From Comamonas thiooxydans (GTDB lineage: Bacteria; Pseudomonadota; Gammaproteobacteria; Burkholderiales; Burkholderiaceae_C): a stretch of 64,000 nt of DNA. The DNA is taken from the NCBI RefSeq assembly GCF_002157685.2, contig NZ_AP026738.1, positions 3,968,001-4,032,000 of the forward strand, given 5' to 3'. The number at the start of each line of letters is the position of its first letter. Position 1 is the stretch's first letter. The position numbers were made by a program, and so were the translations under genes. This document shows positions 16,852-25,393 of this stretch, in pieces. The notes beneath the pieces are model-generated. The model had not been told where the DNA came from. It saw nothing but the letters and a program-made list of their open reading frames with translations, and did no database searches.

Positions 16852-19166
16852 GGCAACGTATACCTGGCAGCATCCAGCTAATCTGCAGCATACTGCTATG
16901 GTGGTCGATCAATGCTAACGCAATTGAAAGTTCTCTTCCTTCGCCAATTAAAATTAGCGATGTAACTTTTGGAAATAAAGTCCAAAACAACACTGTCGAG
17001 ATTCTAGAAGAATGGCTCGGATCCGATAATCCACTACAGATAGCAGCCCTTCCAAGTGGTCAGAGTGATGGATTTAAAATCGCTAATTCCAGCGTTTTGA
17101 ATGGACGATTCAATACAAAAAACCTGTGGCTAAGGTTTACATTGCATAACGATTTATCAACCCCTCAGGCGATGCAATTAGCATTGAGGGCAAGTTGGTT
17201 GCAACGTGTAAATTTCTATCTACTACGCATGCAAGATGGTCAATTTCGGGTAAGTCGATCCCTGGATGGAATCAGCGTAGGTTCAAAGTCGCCAAATCGA
17301 GTCCCTCAGATTACTCTTAATATATCACCAAGAGAGACTGTTAGCGTACTCATTCATATAAATAGTAACACCCCCAGCAAGCTTGGATTTACACTACAAA
17401 CAGTAGATCAATGGCATGCGTTAGAGCGAAATTATGCTTTATTTAGTGGAATATTGATTGGCAGTATCATTTTTTTTGCAATTTATTCTGCAGTTCTTTG
17501 GAGAACATTACGAGTTCCTCTAATGGCGTGGCAAACACTGGCTCTTTTACTGATAGCGCTATATGAAGCGACCTACCGAGGTTATGCTCGAATAATACTA
17601 TGGCCCAGTAGCACAGAGTGGAGCCACAAATCCCATCATGTTTTGGTAGCAGGGATAGTTTTATGTACCACGCTGTATTTTAGAGCCAGGCTAAAAATCA
17701 CCCCCAACATTTTACCTGCAGCGGGAGAATTTCTACTTAAGACTGTAGCCCTCATAGAAATCATTGCTCTTTTAGGAGTTCTAATTGGCCCTTATGAATG
17801 GTTCGCAACTGCGGGAATTATTGTTGCGCCAATAAGCTTATTTATAATTCTAGGTTGCACATACGTATACCATCGCAGTGGAGGGCCAGGGGGGCGGAGT
17901 ACTTTATCACTAATATTCATCTTGGCATTCTTGGCATTGCTACGAGCTTCAGTTTTATTACTCCCAAATATTGCTTTGATAAATAATTTTCAGCAATATA
18001 TTTTTTCCCTACCCGCCCTAATAGTAGGAATTTTCTACATAATCATTTGGATTCACAATACTTCTCTACAACGTCAGCAAGCAGAGAGTGAGCTTCTTCA
18101 ATGGCAAAGCCAGCAGAAAGCACGCCTTGAGCACGAAGTCGAGTACAAAAGTCGCACTCTAAAAGAAGCTTTAGAAAAAGCAGCGCAACATTCGCAGGAG
18201 CAAAAGCAACTACTAGCCTATGTTAGCCATGATTTGCGAGCGCCTGTCTCTGTGATTATCACATATTTGCGACAGATAATAAAATCTTCTAACAAAATTG
18301 AAACAGAGAAATTATCCGTAATTGAAAGAAGTGCAACCTACCAATTGGAATTAATTGATGACTTGGTAGAATATGCCAAAGATGATTTACAGCCGCATTT
18401 AACGTTGAATGAGAGTTTCGAAGATCTGCGTTCTGTACTGAGTGATTTAGAGAGGCACGCGCATATCCTAGCCTCCAGCAAGCGAAATATTTTCTCGCTA
18501 AAAATACAAAGCGAATTGCCCACCCATATTTATTTAGACCGAAAACGCCTAAAGCAAGTTGTTCTCAACCTCCTATCCAATGCCGCAAAATTTACTTCTC
18601 ACGGAAGCATTGATTTGAGACTTGGAGGGAAATATCTTGGACAAGATAAGTGGAATTTTCGCTTTGAAGTTAGCGATAGCGGATCTGGTATAGATCCTGA
18701 AATTCTCGCCACAATCCAGAAATTTCTAACAGAGCAAGGTACTTATGAAAATCGCGGCCTGGGGCTAGTTATCGCACACCGAATCATTGAAAAAATGTCC
18801 GGTCATCTGATTTTTGAAAGTCAACCAGGGAGAGGTACTAACGCGATATTTTTTCTAATGATCACACAGGTACCTGAGAGTTCTCAATTTCGAGAAATAG
18901 TACCTCTCCCCAAAAATATTATCTCTCATCTTAATAAAAATGAGGAGAGATATTCCCTCAAAAACCTGGAGCCTCTTACAGAGAATCAGAAACTCGAACT
19001 AGAGAAACTGGCGATCCAAGGCAGGTGGAGCGATTTACATGTCTGGATTGACTCAATAGACAATGGCCTAGACTATAGAACGTTAGTTTATTTAGTCAAA
19101 AAATCATTAGATGATCTAGATTTCAGAAAAATTATCGATATTGCTCGATCTGCGCCACTGAAGTGA
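16848..19166 (+). CDS. 7TMR-DISM sensor histidine kinase
   Basis: A 772-aa membrane kinase. A signal peptide (about 1-26) leads into a periplasmic 7TMR-DISMED2-type beta-sandwich (about 45-190), then seven transmembrane helices (about 200-400). A coiled-coil (QAESELLQWQSQQKARLEHE) connects to the HisKA domain with phospho-His H461 (YVSHDLRAPV). The HATPase domain has G1 (DSGSGIDPE) and G2 (GLGLVIAHRI). About 100 extra residues follow the ATPase domain without a motif I recognise. DISMED2 domains are thought to bind carbohydrate-like or other small ligands; the ligand here is unknown. It overlaps the response-regulator stop by 4 nt. AT-rich codon use suggests acquisition from elsewhere. Confidence 0.88.
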   Translation: MRQRIPGSIQLICSILLWWSINANAIESSLPSPIKISDVTFGNKVQNNTVEILEEWLGSDNPLQIAALPSGQSDGFKIANSSVLNGRFNTKNLWLRFTLHNDLSTPQAMQLALRASWLQRVNFYLLRMQDGQFRVSRSLDGISVGSKSPNRVPQITLNISPRETVSVLIHINSNTPSKLGFTLQTVDQWHALERNYALFSGILIGSIIFFAIYSAVLWRTLRVPLMAWQTLALLLIALYEATYRGYARIILWPSSTEWSHKSHHVLVAGIVLCTTLYFRARLKITPNILPAAGEFLLKTVALIEIIALLGVLIGPYEWFATAGIIVAPISLFIILGCTYVYHRSGGPGGRSTLSLIFILAFLALLRASVLLLPNIALINNFQQYIFSLPALIVGIFYIIIWIHNTSLQRQQAESELLQWQSQQKARLEHEVEYKSRTLKEALEKAAQHSQEQKQLLAYVSHDLRAPVSVIITYLRQIIKSSNKIETEKLSVIERSATYQLELIDDLVEYAKDDLQPHLTLNESFEDLRSVLSDLERHAHILASSKRNIFSLKIQSELPTHIYLDRKRLKQVVLNLLSNAAKFTSHGSIDLRLGGKYLGQDKWNFRFEVSDSGSGIDPEILATIQKFLTEQGTYENRGLGLVIAHRIIEKMSGHLIFESQPGRGTNAIFFLMITQVPESSQFREIVPLPKNIISHLNKNEERYSLKNLEPLTENQKLELEKLAIQGRWSDLHVWIDSIDNGLDYRTLVYLVKKSLDDLDFRKIIDIARSAPLK

Positions 19167-19696
19167 GCAACCAGTGATTTCCAGCGGGAACTCCAATACT
19201 TCCATCAAGACGAAAGATAATTATCAATGCATGAAAAAGATATATTTTTATAGAAATAACTCATGCACCGCATCACCATATTTAAACCATGATTTCACCC
19301 AAGATGCACGAGAATGGCTGTTTCAGAAGCACTGATAACTATTCCTGACTTTTCACTGCAGGCGTATTTGTTAGTATTAGCTCAAGACTGCTAGAAGGTG
19401 GCACGTGCTCCAGGCTTTACCGCACCAAACTGGAGTCAATAAGACCCTTGGTGTGTCTGGTTACACAGGCAGTTGTTGCCTGGCCGGCCTTGGTTTCGAC
19501 TGCTGCCAGTCCGGCGATCATTGCTGTCACGCCTCGCTGCGCCCTCGAAGTTGTGCGACGTTCTTCAGCTAACATTTTCTGTCACCTGGGTCTAGGCCAG
19601 ACTCCATACAAAGCAGCGCAGCTTTGCAAGCTTCTTTGAAGCGGCAATTGTCTCTGCTCCACCTCCACCCGCCCTCTTCTATGTTCGCGCTCGTTT
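19167..19696. other. Gene-free stretch between kinase and diguanylate cyclase
   Basis: About 530 nt with no gene I can support. The left part (to about 19330) is AT-rich, continuing the composition of the kinase island. The right part (from about 19380) is GC-rich like the chromosome. The composition switch near 19380 may mark the right boundary of the island. A 63-codon open frame at 19448-19639 has no recognisable protein character, and I leave it out. Confidence 0.4.
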
Positions 19697-20899
19697 ATGC
19701 CTGCAACTCTACTTGAATGGTCTGTGCCTGCAGCGATCCTCTTGTGCGCAGGCGGACTCAGCGCCTTACGCTTCGTTGGCTTCAATACGCTCCAGTGGGG
19801 TAGTGCCCTTGCCTGCTTGGGCACTGGCTACGCCATCATGCTCGTTCAGGCCAGCGAACTTTCCCCTTATAAACAAGCCGTCGAGGATGCTTTCATTCTG
19901 TGCGGCGTTATTTTGGCATGCCGTGCACTGCAAAGCCGTTGCGGCAGGCACAGCTCTCCCTACATTGATATTGCGGTCCTGCTCGCTTCAACCGCAATGG
20001 TAATCGTCTCGGTTGTTCTGTTTTCCAGCGCAAAACTGGAGACATTCTTCGTCCAGGCCTCTTGTGCACTGGTGATTTGGCGAGCCACACTCTCTTCTGC
20101 AAGACAAGCCACAACCAAGTCTGACAAGGTGCTCGCCGCCGCATTCCTCTTCATCGCGCTAGTATTGACGGGACAGTGCATCTTATATATTGCAGCCCCC
20201 ACACCTTCTCTTGCGCTGGGAGAATGGAGAGTCTCCGTCTGGGGGACTTTGATCCAATACACAGGACTACTCGGGAGCATCGTTCTGACCTTCGCGGTCA
20301 TCATCGCGACGAACTACGACGCCATGGCGGAATTCCGTCACCAGGCCCATACCGACGCATTGACCGGCCTGCTGAATCGACAAGGTCTCGATAGTCATCT
20401 TGCCACCCTTTCCAAGCGCTCTTTTCCGCATGCGGCGAGGCCGCTCGGGGTGATCATGGCCGATATCGACAATTTCAAACGCATTAACGATGTCTTCGGC
20501 CATGCGTTTGGCGACATAGTGCTCGCTCGATTTGGAGGCCTTTTGCGGCCGGAAGCTGGAGCGCAGATTTGCGCCGCACGGATGGGCGGGGAGGAATTTC
20601 TGCTGCTGCTGCCCGGAGCAAATCTAGAAAGTGCCGTCGCAATTGCAGATGAAATCCGCGCGAATTTCGTGGCGCAGCGTTGGTCCCCGCATGCTCCCAA
20701 TTCGCGTTTCACAGCCAGCATGGGCGTGACTCTGGTTCAACCGGGCGAATCCATAGCCAGCGCTGTCAAGCGCGCAGACGACTTTCTCTACGCAGCGAAG
20801 CGACGTGGACGTAACTGCACGGTTTCGAGTGAAGCGGCAGGAGAAACCGCTCATGGCCTATTCACGTGCGGCGACAATGTGGACGCAGAGACAAACTGA
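19697..20899 (+). CDS. Membrane diguanylate cyclase (GGDEF protein)
   Basis: A 400-aa protein with about six N-terminal transmembrane helices (residues 5-205) followed by a GGDEF domain (about 215-380). The active-site motif is GGEEF at 297-301, an accepted active variant, and the DIDNFKRIND metal/substrate motif is present. It should make cyclic di-GMP from two GTP. An RXXD inhibitory site five residues before GGEEF is absent (CAARM precedes it), so product inhibition at that site is not expected. The sensor part is a MASE-like membrane domain that I cannot classify. The ATG has only a weak ribosome-binding site. It stands alone, 530 nt after the kinase gene; functional links are not shown by the sequence. 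Confidence 0.85.
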   Translation: MPATLLEWSVPAAILLCAGGLSALRFVGFNTLQWGSALACLGTGYAIMLVQASELSPYKQAVEDAFILCGVILACRALQSRCGRHSSPYIDIAVLLASTAMVIVSVVLFSSAKLETFFVQASCALVIWRATLSSARQATTKSDKVLAAAFLFIALVLTGQCILYIAAPTPSLALGEWRVSVWGTLIQYTGLLGSIVLTFAVIIATNYDAMAEFRHQAHTDALTGLLNRQGLDSHLATLSKRSFPHAARPLGVIMADIDNFKRINDVFGHAFGDIVLARFGGLLRPEAGAQICAARMGGEEFLLLLPGANLESAVAIADEIRANFVAQRWSPHAPNSRFTASMGVTLVQPGESIASAVKRADDFLYAAKRRGRNCTVSSEAAGETAHGLFTCGDNVDAETN

Positions 20900-20911
20900 A
20901 AGCCCGCGACG

Positions 20912-21346
20912 TCACTTATAGCGCTTCTTCAGCAAGAGCATCAATGCAGGAGTAATTGCTTGCGCCTGCGCCGAGGTCAGCGGGTCGTACGAGACAACAA
21001 TATAGGCGCCCTCCTCCAGTACATTCGCACGGGCGACGTGGTCGCTGAGCATGCCGACCACCTGCTCTGGCGTAAGTCAGAAGTAGTTGTTGCACTGTTC
21101 TCTGGCCCAGTAGTTCAGTTGCCTGATGTGAAAGCACTCTTGTCTACGTGGACCGGATCGAGCCCGGACCTGCATACGCTCTTCATCACTTGATTTCCAG
21201 AGTTCATCTTCCTCTTCAGCCAGCACATCCATATACTCCACCGCAGCGAAGAATGCACCAAAGCTACGTATGTAGAGGGGGATCACCTGATCGAAAACAT
21301 ACTTCAGGTCGGCTCCATTTTTCGCAGAATTGAATTCGACAGTCAT
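20912..21346 (-). pseudogene. Small protein gene interrupted by an in-frame TGA
   Basis: An open frame begins at an ATG (21346): MTVEFNSAKNG...AFFAAVEYMDVLAEEEDEL. It stops at a TGA (21077-21079) after 89 residues. In exactly the same frame the sequence continues as LTPEQVVGMLSDHVARANVL, then EEGAYIVVSYDPLTSAQAQA, ending LLLKKRYK and TGA (20912-20914). Both halves look like real, well-folded protein with balanced composition, so a single about 143-codon gene with one nonsense codon is the best reading. I do not recognise the family. Alternatives are two separate small genes, or recoding of the TGA; no selenocysteine signal is evident. The ATG overlaps the end of a further remnant at 21343. 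Confidence 0.55.
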
Positions 21347-21684
21347 GTAGTCTTCAAGGCATGGAAGCGCCTCTGAACTTCGCCGGCACCCCGGCTTAAA
21401 AGTCCAATTTCAAGGCGCCTGACCTCCTCGTGAAGTCGATAGCTCACTTCATGGATAGGCCAATCAGGCCGATCTTCAAATGTGATGACATCCACATTGG
21501 CCAGCCCCCAAGGCGCAGGAAGCAAAGACAAACTCTGGCATAGCTTTGCGTAGATTTCAGAAGGACTTTCGTCGAAGTCGAATACTCTGCAAACTCTGAC
21601 AACATTGGACGTATTTTTTATTTTCTTCGCTGCCGGACATTCATTCCGCTCGGACAGGCCGAGTGGATTCCGAAATTCAATCTA
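21343..21684 (-). pseudogene. Truncated unknown gene upstream of the TGA-interrupted gene
   Basis: A frame open from about 21684 (just after a TAG) to the stop at 21343 encodes a protein-like stretch including RVFDFDESPSEIYAKL, then ANVDVITFEDRPDWPIHEVS, and finally RRFHALKTT. No ATG, GTG or good start lies upstream; only an internal TTG at 21531 is available. It therefore looks like the C-terminal part of a gene whose beginning was lost. The last codons overlap the ATG of the next reading frame (ATGA), so the two pieces could be an overlapping gene pair or one frameshifted gene. I do not recognise either product; small acidic partner or immunity-type proteins can look like this, but that is speculation. 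Confidence 0.45.
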
Positions 21685-22253
21685 CGCTTTTCTGCCGCGC
21701 TTTTTGCTCTGGCATCTGTAGGCAAGTACCGCTCGACATACATACCATTTGGGTGCAGCACAGTCGCGGAACGATTCATGCAATGCCTTCTCCGAATTCA
21801 GATCGCCGAAAAAGGCGGCCGGAACGAAAAACCTGCGCTCTCAAGCCACCTCGAATGAGCCAATACACGCTCCCGCCCAAATTACCGCTGGGGGCGCTGT
21901 TGCACAAATTGCCGGCTAAGGTGAGATCCTGCGGCGAGGATGTTTGATCTGGAATGAGCAAGGATAGGAGCGGACTCGAGCGAGCAGGATAGGAAGATTC
22001 TTAAAAATGGCCGTGAGGGTGCGCCGGCGCAGCGCTGGCCAAACGAAGCGCAATGGCTTTCGTTCCGGCGAGCTTTGCGCTTTTTAGCCTTCGATGTCGT
22101 GCGTATGAGTTTTTATGGCGGACTGTTTCACAGACGAGGATGCGGGATTGCGCGAGTCATGGCGGGCTCAGACCGGCCTTCCGCCCCCCAGGCCGGCAGC
22201 CGCAGAACCACACCAATACAGGTATTAACCCGAATAAAGTCGCTGAAACTGGC
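21685..22253. other. Gene-poor stretch with a possible insertion-sequence end
   Basis: No gene is supported here. At about 21891-21911 the sequence GGGGGCGCTGTTGCACAAATT resembles the terminal inverted repeats of some IS5-type elements, and TGAGATC follows shortly after, but no transposase and no matching opposite end are visible. Further right (22020-22085) is a GC-rich imperfect dyad (GCGCCGGCGCAGCGCTGGCC). The region ends at a TAGAAT -10-like hexamer (22254-22259) just before the glycine riboswitch. Overall it looks like decayed, rearranged DNA. Confidence 0.35.
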
Positions 22254-22269
22254 TAGAATCGCGCCCATC

Positions 22270-22490
22270 CCGCGGGAGAGCGGAGCCTTTCGAGGGTTCC
22301 CGCCGAAGGCGCAAACTCCCATAATCGCTCAGGCAATAAGTACCGCAGGTGGGTCTGACAGGACCCGGATATCGCCAACTGGAGAGCAGCCCGCAACCAC
22401 AAGTCTGCAGGGCTCACCGAAGGGGCAAGCATGTCCACCGCGAAGGTGCTCATGCGCAACTCTCAGGTAAAAGGACAGCGGGAGAGGCAA
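22270..22490 (+). ncRNA. Tandem glycine riboswitch
   Basis: Two consecutive glycine-aptamer patterns are seen. Aptamer 1 (about 22272-22360) has GGGAGAGC, CGCCGAAGGCGCAA and CTCAGGCAATAAG. Aptamer 2 (about 22379-22488) has TGGAGAGC, CACCGAAGGGGCAA and the consensus-perfect CTCTCAGGTAAAAGGACAG. These are the hallmark conserved blocks of the class. A short linker separates them. A stem GCGGGAG/CTCCCGC (22478-22484 with 22499-22505) follows without a T-run, so control may be at translation or through a different fold. The riboswitch immediately precedes the TRIC-family channel gene, a known regulon partner for this class. A possible -10 (TAGAAT) lies at 22254-22259. Confidence 0.9.
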
Positions 22491-22540
22491 GCCGGACACT
22501 CCCGCCGATGTGAGTGGCTGGTCTATTTTCAAGTGCCTTC

Positions 22541-23206
22541 ATGCTTCCTTCCGTCTCTTTGCTGGACTCGTTCCAGGCCTCCAACTTCACCGTCATGCTG
22601 GTCATCTATCTGGTGGCCATTACCGCCGAAGCCATGTCCGGCGCACTCGCCGCAGGCCGGCGCAATATGGATATCTTCGGTGTCGTCGTCATCGCCTTTG
22701 TCACAGCCCTGGGCGGCGGCACCATCCGCGACATGGTGCTGGGCCACTACCCCATCGGCTGGACCCAGCACCCTGAATATGTGTATCTGGTCATCAGCTT
22801 CGGTCTGCTGACCACCGTGATTGCACGCCATATGCACAGGCTCAAGCAGGTGTTTCTGCTGCTGGACGCCATGGGCCTGATCGCCTTTTCGCTGATCGGC
22901 TGCAATACCGCGCTGGAGCTGGGCTACCCCACCATCGTCATCATCATGGCCGGCATGATTACCGGCATCAGCGGCGGCATCTTGCGCGATGTGCTCTGCA
23001 ATCAGGTCCCCGTGGTGTTCCGCCGCGAGCTGTATGCCAGCGTGTCGCTGTCCGTATGCCTGATGTTCCTGGGCCTGCGCTACCTGGATGTCAGCCCCAA
23101 TATCAGCACCATCGTATGTTTTGCCGGCGGTCTGGCCTTCCGTCTGGCCGCCATTCGTTTCAAATGGCGCCTGCCGGTTTTTTCGTACCAGCAGCGCTGG
23201 GAGTGA
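22541..23206 (+). CDS. TRIC/UPF0126-family membrane protein controlled by glycine riboswitch
   Basis: A 221-aa integral membrane protein of the YicG/YadS (UPF0126) family, made of two repeated three-helix units typical of trimeric intracellular cation channel homologues. Family motifs are seen: ITAEAMSGALAAGRRNMD and GGGTIRDMVLGHYP in the first repeat, and SGGILRDVLCNQVPVVF in the second. Bacterial TRIC proteins form K+-permeable channels; the link to glycine via the upstream riboswitch suggests a role in glycine or ion balance, but the physiological substrate is unsettled. The ATG at 22541 is chosen because the family starts near here; an in-frame GTG at 22514 adds 9 residues. Repeat copy C follows the stop. 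Confidence 0.88.
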   Translation: MLPSVSLLDSFQASNFTVMLVIYLVAITAEAMSGALAAGRRNMDIFGVVVIAFVTALGGGTIRDMVLGHYPIGWTQHPEYVYLVISFGLLTTVIARHMHRLKQVFLLLDAMGLIAFSLIGCNTALELGYPTIVIIMAGMITGISGGILRDVLCNQVPVVFRRELYASVSLSVCLMFLGLRYLDVSPNISTIVCFAGGLAFRLAAIRFKWRLPVFSYQQRWE

Positions 23207-23210
23207 TCGA

Positions 23211-23308
23211 GACTCCCCCTGTGGCGCTGCGCGCCTTCCCCCTCTCTTGCTACGCAGGAGGGGGACGCAGCCATCACTGCGGGGCGGCCCTTGCTTGGCT
23301 GCTCTGAC
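23211..23308 (+). repeat. Dispersed intergenic repeat, copy C
   Basis: It begins CTCCCCCTGTGGCGCTGCGC, continues with an inverted CTTCCCCCTC/GAGGGGGA segment, then TCACTGCGGGGCGGCCCTTG, and ends CTTGGCTGC. The same block order occurs in the other four copies. It separates the TRIC gene from mnmC and is followed by about 40 nt of ordinary leader. Confidence 0.65.
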
Positions 23309-23348
23309 CTAGACTGCGCCATGCATTACCTATGTAGTTTCACTTTCC

Positions 23349-25316
23349 ATGTCTGAACCGATCACATGGATGCCGGATGGCACCCCCTATAGCACCAGAT
23401 TCGGCGATCGCTATCACAGCGAGTTCGGCGGCCTCGACCAGGCACGCCAGGTTTTTCTCGGTGGCTGCGATCTGCCGGTGGCCTGGGCTGATGCTGCGCA
23501 GTGGCGCATTCTGGAAACCGGCTTTGGCTTCGGCCTGAATTTCCTGGTCACCTGGGCGGCATGGAAAGCTGACCCCAGGCGCCCGCGCATTCTGCATTTT
23601 GTCTCGGTGGAGGCCTACCCTGTCTCGCGCGAGGATCTGCTCGCGTTTTTGCCTGGCGATGAGGAACTGCGCCCGCTTGGCGAACAACTGGCCGAGCAAT
23701 GGTGGGGACTGCTGCCCGGTGTGCATCGCCTCTCATTTGACAACGGCCAGGTGCTGCTGACGCTTTATATCGGCGATGCCAGGACCATGCTGCGCAAGCA
23801 GCAGATGACGGCGGACAGCGTATATCTGGATGGTTTCTCTCCTCAGCTCAACCCCGAGATGTGGGATGAAGATGCCATGAAGAACATCGCCCGCCATTGC
23901 CGCCGGGGCACGCAGCTTGCCACCTGGTGCGTGGCCGGCGATGTGCGCCAGGCGCTCAAGGCTCAGGGCTTTGAAGTAAAGAAGCGCGCTGGCGTGCCGC
24001 CCAAGCGCCATAACCTGCATGCAACCTACAACCCGGCCTGGGAGCCGCGCCATCGCCCTGACGGCCTGCCTGCGCCGGTGAGCCAGGCCGGCCGCTGCCT
24101 GGTGCTGGGTGCAGGCCTGGCTGGTGCCGCCGCTGCCGCCAGTCTGGCCAGACGCGGCTGGGAAGTGACGGTGCTGGATGCGGCAGCCGAGCCTGCGGCA
24201 GGAGCATCAGGCCTGCCAGCCGGCTTGTTTTGCCCGCATATTTCGCCCGATGACAGTGTTCTGTCGCGCTTGTCCAGAAGTGGCGTACGCACAACGCTAC
24301 AAAATCTGCAGCAACTGAGCCAAACGCAAAAGTTGCATCCAGACCAGGACTGGGCCCATGGCGGCGTGCTGGAGCATGACCTGAACGAGCCCTCCCACCT
24401 ACCCAGGTCATGGCTGCAACCCGGAAGCGACACCTCCCCCTGGGGCCTGCACTGGAGTGCGCCCGCCCTGCCGGCTCAGCTGGCTGCGGCAAAGCTGCCT
24501 GCAGACAGTCACGCCGTCTGGCATGAGCAGGCTGGCTGGGTACGTCCTGCACAACTGGTGCACGCGCTGCTGCAAGCCCCCGGGATTCATTGGCAGGGCC
24601 ATGCCCGAGCTTCGCGCCTGGTGCGCGATGAAGTGCGCAATATCTGGCAGGTGCTGGATGCTCAGGACCAGACCCTGGCCGAAGCCCCCATGCTGGTGCT
24701 GGCCCTGGGTCCGGACACCAAGCCCTTGTTGCAAGCCAGCGGCCTAGCAGCAGGGGAATGGGAGCTGCAAGCCATACGCGGCCAGGTCAGCGTGGCCGAG
24801 CATGATGCAGTGACGCTTGCGGCCATGCCGCCCTTCCCCGTCAACGGTCATGGCAATCTGGTGCCGGACTTTCCCTCGGGCGACCAAGCTGGCGCGCACC
24901 AGTGGATCATGGGATCGACCTTCGAGCGCGATGTGACCGAGCTGCCGCCCACGGCCGCCGACCAGCAGGCCGCCCATGCCAGCAACGGCGAAAAGCTGGG
25001 CGCTTTGCTGCCCGGCTGCAGGCAGGCGCTGGGCTCCTTCTTCGATGCAGACCAACGGCCCGCCACCTGGGCGCGCCTGCGTTGCGCGGCCTATGACCGT
25101 CTGCCGCTGGCAGGCCCCGCCGGGCAGTCGACAGCCGATCTACCGGGCCTGTGGGTGCTGACTGGGCTGGGCTCACGTGGGCTGACGCTATCCATGCTTT
25201 GCGGCGAACTGCTGGCGGCACGCCTGCATGGCGAGCCGCTGCCGCTGGATGCCAGGCTGGCTCAGGCCCTGGGTACGCAACGCCTGTGGAGCCGCTCCCT
25301 GCAGCAGCCCAGGTAA
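23349..25316 (+). CDS. mnmC: Bifunctional tRNA mnm5s2U34 methyltransferase / FAD oxidoreductase
   Basis: A 655-aa two-domain enzyme that completes the wobble modification mnm5s2U34 in certain tRNAs. The C-terminal FAD-dependent domain removes the carboxymethyl group of cmnm5s2U. The N-terminal SAM-dependent methyltransferase (about residues 1-235; ETGFGFGLNFL SAM motif, YLDGFSPQLNPEMW active-site loop) then methylates nm5s2U. The FAD domain starts with CLVLGAGLAGAAAA near residue 250 and ends with LTGLGSRGLTLSMLCGEL. The length is close to E. coli MnmC (about 670 aa). It is a stand-alone gene, convergent with the CorC-like gene. Both domains appear intact. Confidence 0.94.
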   Translation: MSEPITWMPDGTPYSTRFGDRYHSEFGGLDQARQVFLGGCDLPVAWADAAQWRILETGFGFGLNFLVTWAAWKADPRRPRILHFVSVEAYPVSREDLLAFLPGDEELRPLGEQLAEQWWGLLPGVHRLSFDNGQVLLTLYIGDARTMLRKQQMTADSVYLDGFSPQLNPEMWDEDAMKNIARHCRRGTQLATWCVAGDVRQALKAQGFEVKKRAGVPPKRHNLHATYNPAWEPRHRPDGLPAPVSQAGRCLVLGAGLAGAAAAASLARRGWEVTVLDAAAEPAAGASGLPAGLFCPHISPDDSVLSRLSRSGVRTTLQNLQQLSQTQKLHPDQDWAHGGVLEHDLNEPSHLPRSWLQPGSDTSPWGLHWSAPALPAQLAAAKLPADSHAVWHEQAGWVRPAQLVHALLQAPGIHWQGHARASRLVRDEVRNIWQVLDAQDQTLAEAPMLVLALGPDTKPLLQASGLAAGEWELQAIRGQVSVAEHDAVTLAAMPPFPVNGHGNLVPDFPSGDQAGAHQWIMGSTFERDVTELPPTAADQQAAHASNGEKLGALLPGCRQALGSFFDADQRPATWARLRCAAYDRLPLAGPAGQSTADLPGLWVLTGLGSRGLTLSMLCGELLAARLHGEPLPLDARLAQALGTQRLWSRSLQQPR

Positions 25317-25393
25317 GCCACTCGCGAAAAAAAGCACGCAGCGCTTACGGAGAAGTGCTGCGTGCCGTTTCGGGCCTGATTCTGAAGCCGGTT

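Noticed and set aside
21077..21079. In-frame TGA as selenocysteine
   Set aside because: No hairpin that I can recognise lies directly after the TGA, the surroundings are decayed, and no selenoprotein family fits.
23080..23322. Small open frames within repeat copy C
   Set aside because: They arise from the repeat and from the end of the TRIC gene in other frames, and have no ribosome-binding site.
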